This document shows positions 52,338 through 61,424 of a DNA stretch of 64,000 bases, one piece after another (position 1 is the stretch's first letter; every line of letters starts with the position of its first letter). The position numbers and the translations under genes are program-made. The notes under the pieces are model-generated. The model was not told where the DNA came from. It did no database searches and saw only the letters and a program-made list of their open reading frames with translations. This DNA comes from Bacteroides cellulosilyticus (GTDB lineage Bacteria > Bacteroidota > Bacteroidia > Bacteroidales > Bacteroidaceae). The stretch is from assembly GCF_020091405.1 (NCBI RefSeq), contig NZ_CP081903.1:5828501-5892500 (forward strand), read 5' to 3'.

Positions 52338-52371
52338 GGTGTCTAGCAATAGCTAAACACCTTTTCTCTTT
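52338..52371. terminator. Terminator of silent cassette 2
   Basis: GGTGT-C-TAGC and GCTA-A-ACACC pair around AATA (one mismatch), with A-run and T-run on opposite sides, so usable in both directions. Confidence 0.75.
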
Positions 52372-52406
52372 TATAGAATTTCTATTATATTATAAGAAAT
52401 ATTATC

Positions 52407-53528
52407 TTATTCCAGGATTACAACTCGGTTTAAATAGTTCTTACCGAACATATTAGCGGTACCACCGAACCCGACGAGTTCAAGTTGATCCTTATCAACG
52501 CCTTCCTTAATCAATGCGTCGTAAACAGCCTGAGCGCGTTTTTCAGACAGCTTCTGGTTCCAGGAAGCGCTACCCGTAGCCTTGTCAGCATAACCGGCAA
52601 CTTTGTACTTCTTATCCGGGTTAGCCTTCAGAATCTTAGCGGCCAACTGGATGTTGACCACACCGTAATCATCGATACGGGCGCTACCAATCTTGAAGAA
52701 GATGGCACGAGGACCGGCAACTTCGATTTCTTTCACTACCTCCTTAGTTACAGGTTTAGAGTTAGCCATGGCATTTTTAGCACTTGCTAGGTCAGCCTGA
52801 GCCTGAGCCAGTTCGTTTCTGTACTTATTGATTTCATTGTTGATGGCATTCTGATCAACTTTTGCACCACAAGATATAAAGTTCTTACCGCCAAAAGTAT
52901 AAGTAACACCTGCGGTCAGAGATACTGCACCATCCGTGTAGGCGCTGCTCTTATTCCCAAACATAGAAGGAGATACTTCACCTCTTGCCTCAATATTGAT
53001 ATCCAAATACTTGCTCACATTGAACTGTCCCATCAAACCTACAGAACCGTTAATCAAAGCATTTAATTTATCTTGCTCACCATAAGCCTTTGCAAAAGTC
53101 AATCCGGGACCTGCGAACACAGATAAAGTAAATAAGCGCTCCGGATTATATCCGCAAACAGAGTTAGACAGGTTATACATAGCATCTGCACGCAGAGTGA
53201 AATACTTCTTGTTCTTAACCTCAGCATAAGTGCCTTTTATTTGTCCGCGCTCTGTATACAGTGTCGACCATAATCCGGCAACTTGTCCGCGAACTCCCCA
53301 GATAGGATTGAACAGTTTACCCACTGACACATGAATCAGTGGTGTGATGGCATGTCCGAAGCCATAATCAAAGTTGTCAGGATTAACACATGCCTGAGCT
53401 CCTACACCAGCGCTTATAAAGATATTATCTTTAAATTTTTCGCTGTAGTATTTCTCTTTGGTCTGTGCAGTAGCTGTAAGAGCTAATCCCGCCAACATGA
53501 TAGATACTATACCAAATTTACATTTCAT
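52407..53528 (-). CDS. OmpA-like protein of silent cassette 2
   Basis: 373 aa. Signal peptide MKCKFGIVSIMLAGLALTATAQ, a barrel distinct in sequence from the cassette 1 copy, then the near-identical coiled and OmpA C-terminal parts (EIEVAGPRAIFFKIGSARID onward). The split between a divergent barrel and a constant C-terminus suggests gene conversion of the C-terminal half. Confidence 0.85.
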   Translation of the reverse strand: MKCKFGIVSIMLAGLALTATAQTKEKYYSEKFKDNIFISAGVGAQACVNPDNFDYGFGHAITPLIHVSVGKLFNPIWGVRGQVAGLWSTLYTERGQIKGTYAEVKNKKYFTLRADAMYNLSNSVCGYNPERLFTLSVFAGPGLTFAKAYGEQDKLNALINGSVGLMGQFNVSKYLDINIEARGEVSPSMFGNKSSAYTDGAVSLTAGVTYTFGGKNFISCGAKVDQNAINNEINKYRNELAQAQADLASAKNAMANSKPVTKEVVKEIEVAGPRAIFFKIGSARIDDYGVVNIQLAAKILKANPDKKYKVAGYADKATGSASWNQKLSEKRAQAVYDALIKEGVDKDQLELVGFGGTANMFGKNYLNRVVILE

Positions 53529-53579
53529 TGTTTTTTCTATTTTAAAATGATTAACTCTATGCTTTTTCTGCCAGATTCT

Positions 53580-54329
53580 TTATTTCAACCGGAACTGGAA
53601 ACATAATCCACCCGTGAAATATTTCATCTTTTGCAGTTCCACCTGTATATGCAGATGTTTTAAAAGCAAGTAAGTGGCTCCCAATGCAAAATCTTTTGAA
53701 TCATACTCCGCAATCATTCTTAATTCAGGCACAAAAGTTGGATTATAACTAATACTCGCCGCTATTCCATTCAGTTTATACTCTTTTCTTTTATTATATA
53801 AATAAGAAAGGTGTACTCCTATTTCTTCTTTTCCTATGGAAATATGCTTGGTGGCCGCTGCATAGAAACGACTATAATATCCGTTTCCTTCTGTAGAACC
53901 AACCGAACCTCCTCCGGATGAAGTAAATGGATCTGATGTTCCGAAAACAATAGCTGGCATATACCTCCAGAATTGTCCTTCTTTCAAAGCCCGTAACCGG
54001 ATAGAAAAATATCTATCCTGATTCGTGAATCCTGAATAGCCATAAGGCTTTAACCCTAAAGCTTCTGCCTTAAACAGGGTGCAAGTATAAGCAACTTCCA
54101 TCCACGGCAGGATGGTAACATTCAAAAAATAATTGTACGTATGGTAGTACCACGTAGGAGGAGTTATCTCCTTATTCATAAAGTTTCCTCCCAGCATCAC
54201 TGTCTTGTCCTTTTGCATCTCTGCCGAAGGAGCATGCAGTAAACCGGTAGTTCCATAAGTCAATTGAGCCGAAAGCATGGATGATACACTGATAAGCAGT
54301 GTCGCAATGAACATCCGTTTTATTCTCAT
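53580..54329 (-). CDS. YjbH-like outer-membrane protein of silent cassette 2
   Basis: 249 aa from MRIKRMFIATLLISVSSMLS; an ATG at 54344 adds five residues. Signal peptide ending SAQ, then the family start QLTYGTTGLLHAPSAEMQKD. More diverged from the other two copies than they are from each other. Confidence 0.75.
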   Translation of the reverse strand: MRIKRMFIATLLISVSSMLSAQLTYGTTGLLHAPSAEMQKDKTVMLGGNFMNKEITPPTWYYHTYNYFLNVTILPWMEVAYTCTLFKAEALGLKPYGYSGFTNQDRYFSIRLRALKEGQFWRYMPAIVFGTSDPFTSSGGGSVGSTEGNGYYSRFYAAATKHISIGKEEIGVHLSYLYNKRKEYKLNGIAASISYNPTFVPELRMIAEYDSKDFALGATYLLLKHLHIQVELQKMKYFTGGLCFQFRLK

Positions 54330-54377
54330 TATGTATAGTCCCATGCTTTAGGTTCAATTGCATTATTTAAAACAGGC

Positions 54378-56471
54378 TTATTCGAAATCGATAATACCAC
54401 CGCCTGCATTCAAATCCTCACCATTGCCATGTCCATGAGTATGACCAATAGCATAATTTGCAGTCAGAGTTGTAGAGATAATCTTCTTAACTACCACTGT
54501 TACGTCTGTAGTCTTTTTGTTCTTATCAATTACATGAACAGTATATGATCTTCTTACTTGTTTTCTGACCATACTGAAGTCGTTAATTTGCTTGTATGCA
54601 GGAACTGAGATATCTACAGATAGAGCCGTTTTTGAGTAACTGTTCTTCGGTGCAATGTTAGCATTGTCTTTCAGAATCATGTTTTTCAGCAACATTGTTA
54701 CGTAAGATTTCGTTTCTGTATTCATGCCGGTCAAGGCAGCTTCAACAGCCAAGGCAGGAGTATTTCCATCATAAGCAGTTCCACCCATGTAGTTACCTTT
54801 TACAGTAACTACAGCTGCTGCAGAGCCTGTATAGCAAGGCTTATTGATGATTTCAGCATCCAGCTTAACACTGTCTACAGGAACGATAGCTGATTCAAAA
54901 CCGAAACGGAATTTAGAGAAGTGATTGATTTTACCAACGAAAGTGCCTGAAGTCATATCGTATTCAGCATAATTATTAGCATCAGCTGACCACACACCGG
55001 TTTTTTCGTTTTGATAAAGAACACCTAATACATAGTCAGGTTCTACAGTAACAGTAACCGGAGCCTGGAACTTAACTTCCAACGGCTGAGAGAATACGGT
55101 ACCGCTGGGTTGTCCTTCGTAAGTACGTACAGCAGCGGTTGCCTTTTCAGTTTGTATATCGCGAGTCAGCTTGATTGCTTGAGCCTGGCCACCTACATAA
55201 TAAACTTGTGTGTTAGCAGGTAATGTGATCTGATCAGCAACAGTTTTAGTCTCTTGAGTTGTTTCACCTGTTGTTTCATCAATAACAGCTTCTGTAGATA
55301 CAAGTTCTACTACGAGAGCCTCTTCTACTTTTACCACTGGAATATCAATTTTAGTAATATCCTCAATTCCTAGTTCCTCAGCAACTTTCTCGATATCTGC
55401 TTTTACTTCCGGCTCTTTAACATCTTCAACTTTCGTCGGCTCAGCTTTATCTACAGGCACTTCAATAGTCTGTTCACCACCCTTACTTGGATCTTCATCA
55501 GGGATATCACTGCTTTCAGCTTTCAAAACAACTTCAATGGAAGTCACAGAAGTAGCACCAGTTTCAACCAATTTCACAACTGTGGCTTTTGCTTGTGCAA
55601 CATAACCGGCTTTTGAAACTGTAACAATAGCCAATGTTGTAGGAGTGATATGTTCAGCTGCTACTTCTATATTGAAATAACCACGATTATCAGTAGTGAG
55701 ATCAGCTTTGAATTCACCAACTTCAACTTTTACAGTAGCGTCGGGCACAGCAGCATCTTTTTCATTGGTAACGAAGCCGCATACATAGTATTTAGACACC
55801 TTTGCAGTTTCCTCCTTTTGCATCAATACGGCAACTGTAGAAGTTACAATCTGGTCGCCTTCGCCTTCTTCTGCAGTAACAGGAGCTACGGTGATAGTAG
55901 CGTAAGCGTTTTTGTAACCCTCAGCTGTAAGAACAGCATAATAAGTGCCCGGTTGTACCCCTTCTACTGTGAATGTGTTGTTAACAACTGCAATTGTACA
56001 TCCTGGTATAACTACTGACGACAATTTTACAGCAGTGCTACTTTCATCAGTTGCAGTACCTTTTATGGCATATTTTACAGTCTTGTATGTCGGAGTATCA
56101 TACCCCGGATACATAGCTGCGTTAACTGTGTAGACAGCGGTTTTGCCATTTTCAATCTTTTCCACATACACTGAAGTCGTGACAGTCTTGTAATCATCTT
56201 TAGTAACAGTCAGAACGTTCAGCCCTTCTGTTGCATCTAAAGTATAAGTACCATCATCAGCAGTAGTAGTACCGTTCACTTTGGCGCCAGACAACGGTTC
56301 TCCGGTAGAAGCATTAGAAACGACACCTGCAATTTTGTATACCGGTTTCACTGTACTCGGTGCCTCTGTCGTTAATTCTTCTTTTTCGTAGCAGCTGGCG
56401 AACATGCCGCAGATTGCTACTAACATTAACGCTAACTTCACGTTAATACCAAACAAACTTTTCTTTTTCAT
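54378..56471 (-). CDS. Variable surface lipoprotein of silent cassette 2
   Basis: 697 aa, the longest of the three. Lipobox MFASC (C27), three or more carboxypeptidase-regulatory-like beta domains in its first half, a proline/glutamate-rich middle (KAEPTKVEDVKEPEVKADIE), and a C-terminal half ending GHTHGHG then NAGGGI. Same role and position as 49527-51038 and 61425-63020 but largely different sequence. Confidence 0.75.
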   Translation of the reverse strand: MKKKSLFGINVKLALMLVAICGMFASCYEKEELTTEAPSTVKPVYKIAGVVSNASTGEPLSGAKVNGTTTADDGTYTLDATEGLNVLTVTKDDYKTVTTSVYVEKIENGKTAVYTVNAAMYPGYDTPTYKTVKYAIKGTATDESSTAVKLSSVVIPGCTIAVVNNTFTVEGVQPGTYYAVLTAEGYKNAYATITVAPVTAEEGEGDQIVTSTVAVLMQKEETAKVSKYYVCGFVTNEKDAAVPDATVKVEVGEFKADLTTDNRGYFNIEVAAEHITPTTLAIVTVSKAGYVAQAKATVVKLVETGATSVTSIEVVLKAESSDIPDEDPSKGGEQTIEVPVDKAEPTKVEDVKEPEVKADIEKVAEELGIEDITKIDIPVVKVEEALVVELVSTEAVIDETTGETTQETKTVADQITLPANTQVYYVGGQAQAIKLTRDIQTEKATAAVRTYEGQPSGTVFSQPLEVKFQAPVTVTVEPDYVLGVLYQNEKTGVWSADANNYAEYDMTSGTFVGKINHFSKFRFGFESAIVPVDSVKLDAEIINKPCYTGSAAAVVTVKGNYMGGTAYDGNTPALAVEAALTGMNTETKSYVTMLLKNMILKDNANIAPKNSYSKTALSVDISVPAYKQINDFSMVRKQVRRSYTVHVIDKNKKTTDVTVVVKKIISTTLTANYAIGHTHGHGNGEDLNAGGGIIDFE

Positions 56472-56487
56472 CTCAATAAAATTAAAA

Positions 56488-57465
56488 TTAATAAACTAAT
56501 AATTCTGATTTAATAAAATATGGGTTAAAACTATTTGATTGCATTATATTGTCGCCGGGCGACGAACGATAGCTTTTGTAATAATATTGCTCGTTCCCTG
56601 CATTATACGCCATTCCCATGTTCTTGGAAGAGGTAAAACGAGGAATATATCCTTTCCTCTTATATTTATAAGGTGGCAAGGCAATCTGAAAACGAAAGCC
56701 GCCGTTGGACTTTGCGCCTTGCGCTTTCATTGCGTAAAAGCCTATTGAAGCATAGCGGAAATGCCGGATAATATCTACTCGCACTCCTTTTTCACCCAAT
56801 AAATACTGTTCAAGTTTCATAGTCGTCTCTACATTATATTGTGGCCAATAGAAATAACCTCCAACTGACCATGTCATTTTTTTCTGTGTTCCAAAGTGGC
56901 AGGTAAATCCGTCCCAGTATGCCGCTCCTGTATATCCGATACGTCCTTCAATTCCAAATCTGTTATCACAGATTAAACGATGACTGATCTTCACATCTAC
57001 TCCATAGCGTTCGCTACTGAAATGTCCTACTGTAAGTGTTCCCCAGATATTATGGGGCAATCTTACCGTTTGTGATATGCCAATAAAACCAGGATGTATC
57101 TTATTATACATATCCGGATATCCGTCATTATAAATAGGTACTTCCAGTTGTGCTGTCAGTCTCATCCCTTTCCAGAAAGAGACTTCTATTGCCGGTGCCA
57201 GATTGAACAGAACCTGATATATTTGCGTAATTACTAGGTTCTTCAATGATAATTCCGGATATATTACCACGTCCACTTTAAACAAAGAACTATTCTTCTT
57301 TTTTACTTTACCTGCCTTTTTCCAATTAGTACCCAGATTATAGCTTACATCCCAATCCTGCCGAGCCACCTCTGGTAAACTATCGCCTATAATTGGCTTA
57401 TAAAATAATGAAATTTGGGGTACGTTATTATCCAGAACAACAATCCGGCATGGCTTTTTATCCGG
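56488..57465 (-). pseudogene. Silent 5'-truncated outer-membrane gene (cassette 2)
   Basis: Matches residues 91 onward of the expressed gene and starts at the same 17-bp site. No ATG: the first possible start is a GTG at 57369, well inside the conserved region. Frame otherwise intact to FNPYFIKSELLVY. Promoterless and without a signal peptide in this orientation. Confidence 0.85.
57449..57465 (-). repeat. 17-bp recombination site, silent cassette 2
   Basis: Identical to the sites at 52007-52023 (same direction) and 60437-60453 (opposite direction). Just upstream (minus strand) TTATCC and GGATAA form a short dyad across the site edge. Confidence 0.75.
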
Positions 57466-57587
57466 AAATCAGGATAAGGAAATATCAGATAAATAAAACA
57501 TACAATTAGCTAATATTTAGCGAATTGCATAATACTAAACAATATCATTACTTTTCTTTATTGTTTCTTTTTTAGACATTAATATTG

Positions 57588-57595
57588 TATATTTG
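57588..57595 (+). promoter_or_regulatory. Candidate -7 box of the recombinase gene
   Basis: TATATTTG, a full -7 match, about 195 bp before the recombinase start; no consensus -33. A palindrome ACCATGGT lies nearer the gene (about 57740). Confidence 0.35.
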
Positions 57596-57791
57596 TTGCT
57601 GGTTTGTTACTATTTCTACATCATTGAAACAAATGGGCCTTCTTTTTATTTTTCTAATATTCAATAAATTAAATATAAATAGAAGTAACAGAACAGAATA
57701 AAACTCAAATGCAGAATCATTTGAAACCTGTTTTTGTTACCATGGTGTTACTATAAAAAATAATATGTATGCTATTTTCAACAGATAGAAG

Positions 57792-58946
57792 ATGCTAAAC
57801 AGAGATATGAAGGAAGAACTAAAAATAAAAGAGCCAATAAAGCTGAGAGTCAAGCACCTTGCTAATGGCAATAAATCGATATATCTTGATATGTATATGG
57901 ATGGAAAACGAAAATACGAATTCCTGAAATTATATATTATACCTGAATATAATAAATCAGACAGGGTACGTAATAGTGAAACACTAAAATTAGCAAATGC
58001 CATTAAAGCCCAAAGAATTATTGAATTACAAAATCAGAGTCATGGTTTTAAAATCAATAAAACATCTCACATTAAACTGATTGATTATATACAAGGCGTT
58101 GCTGAGAAGAAGTCCGAGAATGAGGTGCGCAAAACGGTGTTACATGCTGTAGTCTATCACCTTAGGCGTTATGACCCTAATGATACCCTGTTAAGCCGGA
58201 TAGATAAAGATTATATTTTGGGATTCCTGGATTATCTAAAAACAGCAAAACAAACTCATACTAAGAAAGAGAAACTTCTGCATGTAAATACTCAAGTCTA
58301 TTATTATAAAATGTTGAGGTATTGTCTGAATTATGCAGTATCGGAAGAACTGATATCGGCAAACCCTATGAATAAAATGAAGAATGAAGAAAAGCCACAT
58401 AAACATCGTACAGAAAGGGAATATCTCACGATTGACGAAATAAGAAAGTTGGCGCAAACTCCTTTTTATAATGCTTTATTAAAGAAAGCTTTTCTTTTCA
58501 GTTGCTTTTGTGGATTGAGGCATTCTGATATCATAGCTCTTACATGGGGAAATATAGAAATGGACGAGGAGGGTAATTCCCGGCTACATATCATACAAAA
58601 GAAAACCAAGGAGGCTATTTCTTTACCTTTGAGCCAAGAAGCTATAAAACAGTTGCCGCAGCGAGAAAATGCTAAAGATGGCGATATAATATTCAAAAAG
58701 TTAATAACATTGGGAAGAACAAATGAAATTTTACCGAAATGGGCTGAACAGGCTGGGATTAAAAAGCATATTACATTCCATACAGCCAGGCATACCCATG
58801 CGACTATGTTGCTAACTTTAGGCGTCGATCTGTATACCGTTTCTAAATTGCTTGGGCATACCAATATACAGACCACACAGATTTATGCCAAACTTGTTGA
58901 TGAAAGCAAGAAAAAGGCAATTGACCTCATACCCAGTATAACATAA
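57792..58946 (+). CDS. Tyrosine recombinase of the cassette locus
   Basis: 384 aa. N-terminal arm-binding domain, SAM-like core-binding domain (about 90-195), and a complete catalytic domain: R243 in GLRHSD, lysine near 271, H330 and R333 in HTARH, H356 in LGHTN, Y365 in QIYAKL. Such genes beside inverted repeats in Bacteroides act as local DNA invertases. It lies within the segment that would flip by recombination between the silent and expressed sites. Confidence 0.92.
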   Translation: MLNRDMKEELKIKEPIKLRVKHLANGNKSIYLDMYMDGKRKYEFLKLYIIPEYNKSDRVRNSETLKLANAIKAQRIIELQNQSHGFKINKTSHIKLIDYIQGVAEKKSENEVRKTVLHAVVYHLRRYDPNDTLLSRIDKDYILGFLDYLKTAKQTHTKKEKLLHVNTQVYYYKMLRYCLNYAVSEELISANPMNKMKNEEKPHKHRTEREYLTIDEIRKLAQTPFYNALLKKAFLFSCFCGLRHSDIIALTWGNIEMDEEGNSRLHIIQKKTKEAISLPLSQEAIKQLPQRENAKDGDIIFKKLITLGRTNEILPKWAEQAGIKKHITFHTARHTHATMLLTLGVDLYTVSKLLGHTNIQTTQIYAKLVDESKKKAIDLIPSIT

Positions 58947-59252
58947 TTTATCTCATAAAAGCAAAAGGATTATGATACAAATTGAAATACGTTTGTAACA
59001 TAGGATTTCTTCATTCTCACTTTAAACCCTGAAAGTCATTTCAGAAAATGCAGAATGACAAATGCAGGCAAGTAATATCAAAATGATAGCAATTTATTCT
59101 TTTTAATGTTCTAATTGATAAGTTATACTTGTTTTATATGACACGTTACATTTGCGAAATTTGCCTTCCAGCATATTTTATGAATAAACAATGATTATAT
59201 ATTCCGTAATTATGCATATTGTTGCAGGTTTGTGGGCTATTTATACAGAAAA

Positions 59253-59332
59253 GGGTTACTACTTATAGATAAAAGGGCTACTACATATAAGCTATATCAT
59301 TACTACTTATTGGCAAAAGGGTTACTACTTAC
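59253..59332 (+). repeat. Four direct repeats, exactly 22-bp period
   Basis: GGGTTACTACTTAT (59253), GGGCTACTACATAT (59275), TCATTACTACTTAT (59297) and GGGTTACTACTTAC (59319). Start-to-start distance is 22 bp each time, two turns of B-DNA, so the same face is presented. AAAA precedes three of the four. Likely cooperative protein-binding sites (recombinase arm sites or a regulator). Confidence 0.8.
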
Positions 59333-59620
59333 TGGTAATAAGCCTATTCGTCTCAATATTTCACGTTTATCAACAAGCGTTTTGTCCTAAAAAAGATGTA
59401 ATTATTTCGATATACATCTAATAATCTGACTTTTGCTGTTTTTTTATTCTTTCTTTTCATCATCACATCCATTAGATTGAAAACAATGGATTCTCAGCTA
59501 ACTAAAAATACAAAATGTCAAAAAGATTATTTACCTGCTTTTTGAAACTTTGCACATAACAAGGTTAAAAAACTCCTGAACTTAAAAAAAGACAGATCGT
59601 ATGTTTATAAAAGGGACCCA

Positions 59621-59826
59621 TTGGCGGAATTAATGTTTTCTTTCTCGCGTCTGCAAGGACTCAAAACCGGGTTCTGTTCGCACCTGCCCCATATCTGGTC
59701 CGTACCTGCTCCGTAGCAAATTCGGTTAAAAGTACCTCTAACCGAATTTGCTACGGAGCAGGTACGGACCAGATACCTATTTGATAGGTTCCTGACTAAA
59801 GCCAGGCCAACGGCTAATCCCGCCAA
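59621..59826. repeat. Nested inverted repeats with a perfect 37-bp stem
   Basis: Inner pair: 59692-59728 and 59739-59775 are perfect complements over 37 bp, loop of 10 bp. Outer pair: TTGGCGGAATTA (59621-59632) and TAATCCCGCCAA (59815-59826), 11 of 12 matching. A further small dyad ACCTAT-TTG-ATAGGT overlaps the right edge. No U-run follows, so it is not a standard terminator. Confidence 0.85.
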
Positions 59827-60091
59827 CGAGTAAAATGAGGTTATAAATTATCATTGTAAGTACGTAGAATGAACTTATGGAACTTTTAAGCAAATAATAA
59901 TTCGTTTTTTATGAAACGCATATATAATCAGAATTACGTTTGAAGGTCTATTTTTCATATAAATGTCGCATTTATTAGTCATTTATTAACCTCTTAATCA
60001 TGCATTATAAGCTTATAGGCAAAGAATGTTAGCGTTATGAGAACAATTATGCAGAAAAAGCTACATTATTTTATTTTTTCATGTAAAATTC

Positions 60092-60122
60092 TTTGGTATT
60101 ATTAAAAATGTGTCTATTTTTG
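60092..60122 (+). promoter_or_regulatory. Promoter of the expressed cassette
   Basis: TTTG (60092-60095), exactly 19 bp, TATTTTTG (60115-60122): a full Bacteroides consensus. Transcription would start about 60128, 40 bp before the first ATG. It is the only consensus promoter seen for the three cassettes. Confidence 0.82.
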
Positions 60123-60166
60123 CACCATATTTTGTGTCGTAAAGATATGAAAATTGAATAAATAAA

Positions 60167-61414
60167 ATGAGGTATAGAAACTCTAACATGGGAAAGTGTC
60201 TAGCTACTAAAACAATAGCACAATGTGCGGCGCTCTTTTTATTCTGTTTGCTTCCTTTAAAGGGAATTTGCCAAACAGGAGAAAGTACGGTGAATACTTT
60301 AGTAGAGATGGGATTTGAAAATGTAGGGTGGACGGAAGATGGCAAAGAGCGTGTATACGTCTTGCAAAATTCTGCGTATCGTCTGAATGGAGTCGGCATT
60401 GGCAAGGCGGTAGACATTATTCAAAAAATGGGTTTACCGGATAAAAAGCCATGCAGGATAATTGTTCTAGATAATAACGTACCTCAAATTTCTCTTTACT
60501 ATAAACCGATAATCGGTGACAGCGTCCCTGAAGCAAGTCGTACGGATTGGGACGTTAGTTACAATTTAGGTGACTCATGGAAGCTGGTTCGGAAAGAAAA
60601 GAGAAAAAATAGTTCTTTGTTTAAGGTAGATGTGGTTGTGTATCCGGAAGTATCATTAAAAAATCTGGTGATTACGCAGGTATACCAAGTGCTTTTTAAC
60701 TTATCACCAGCAGTCGAGGTCTCATTTTGGAAAGGGATGAAGTTAACTGCGCAGGTTATTTTCCCGGTTTATAACGACGGGTATGGTGATTTAGCGGATA
60801 AAGTACGCCCGGGATTTCTGACATTACAGCAAACTGTTCGCTTACCATATAATACATGGCTTACAGGAACTGTCGGAACATTTAATGCCAGTCGGTATGG
60901 AGGTGATTTAAAATTGCTTCATGTGCTAAAAGCCGACGAGCGTTTCTCGTTTGAAGGACGCATAGGGTTAACCGCTGCGTATGAATGGGATGGATTTGAA
61001 TTTTACTATGGAACAAAGACACGCTTGACATGGAGTTTAGGAGCCAATTTTTATTGGCCCGAATATAATGTTCAGGCAAGTTTGAAAGGTGAACAATATC
61101 TATTGGGTGAAAAAGGCGTACGGTTTGATTTGATTCGACACTTCCGCTATTGCTCGATTGGCTTTTATGCAATGAAAGCGCAAGGAGCAAAGTCAAATGG
61201 CGGTTTTAGATTTCAAATAGCGCTCCCACCTTATAAATATAAGAGAAAAGGATATATACCGCGGGTGACGCCCTCAAAGAATATGGGTATCGCTTATAAT
61301 GCAGGCAACGAACGCTATTATTATAAGGGATTCCGGGCTAACGCAAGCGAGAACATAATGAGTAATAATAGTTTTAATCCATATTTTATTAAATCAGAAT
61401 TACTAAATTTTTAA
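60167..61414 (+). CDS. Expressed outer-membrane (YjbH-like) protein, first gene of the active cassette
   Basis: 415 aa from ATG 60167; ATG 60188 gives a neater signal peptide (MGKCLATKTIAQCAALFLFC, cleaved after GICQ). Residues to about 90 form a constant N-terminal domain; from P91 the sequence corresponds to the silent copies. The rest is beta-rich and ends FNPYFIKSELLNF. Probably an outer-membrane barrel needed to export or anchor the lipoprotein encoded 10 bp downstream. The 17-bp site lies at codon 91, in frame in all three copies, so inversion would give full-length fusions. Confidence 0.8.
   Translation: MRYRNSNMGKCLATKTIAQCAALFLFCLLPLKGICQTGESTVNTLVEMGFENVGWTEDGKERVYVLQNSAYRLNGVGIGKAVDIIQKMGLPDKKPCRIIVLDNNVPQISLYYKPIIGDSVPEASRTDWDVSYNLGDSWKLVRKEKRKNSSLFKVDVVVYPEVSLKNLVITQVYQVLFNLSPAVEVSFWKGMKLTAQVIFPVYNDGYGDLADKVRPGFLTLQQTVRLPYNTWLTGTVGTFNASRYGGDLKLLHVLKADERFSFEGRIGLTAAYEWDGFEFYYGTKTRLTWSLGANFYWPEYNVQASLKGEQYLLGEKGVRFDLIRHFRYCSIGFYAMKAQGAKSNGGFRFQIALPPYKYKRKGYIPRVTPSKNMGIAYNAGNERYYYKGFRANASENIMSNNSFNPYFIKSELLNF
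60437..60453 (+). repeat. 17-bp recombination site, expressed copy
   Basis: CCGGATAAAAAGCCATG, codons 91-96, inverted relative to the two silent sites. Distances: about 3.0 kb to site 2 and 8.4 kb to site 1. Confidence 0.75.
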
Positions 61415-61424
61415 TTTTATTGAG

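Larger units (their letters stand above)
58947..60091. other. 1.15-kb control region
   Basis: No credible gene. Contains four direct repeats with 22-bp period (59253-59332), a perfect 37-bp inverted repeat (59692-59775), outer inverted repeats (59621-59632 and 59815-59826), and the promoter of the expressed cassette at its right end. Confidence 0.7.

Noticed and set aside
59692..59775. Invertible promoter flanked by the 37-bp repeats
   Set aside because: The segment between the arms is only 10 bp and has no promoter; inversion there would change nothing.
59605..59826. 73-codon minus-strand frame across the control region
   Set aside because: It starts at a TTG and runs through both arms of the 37-bp inverted repeat, so its codons mirror the repeat; no ribosome site and no known content.
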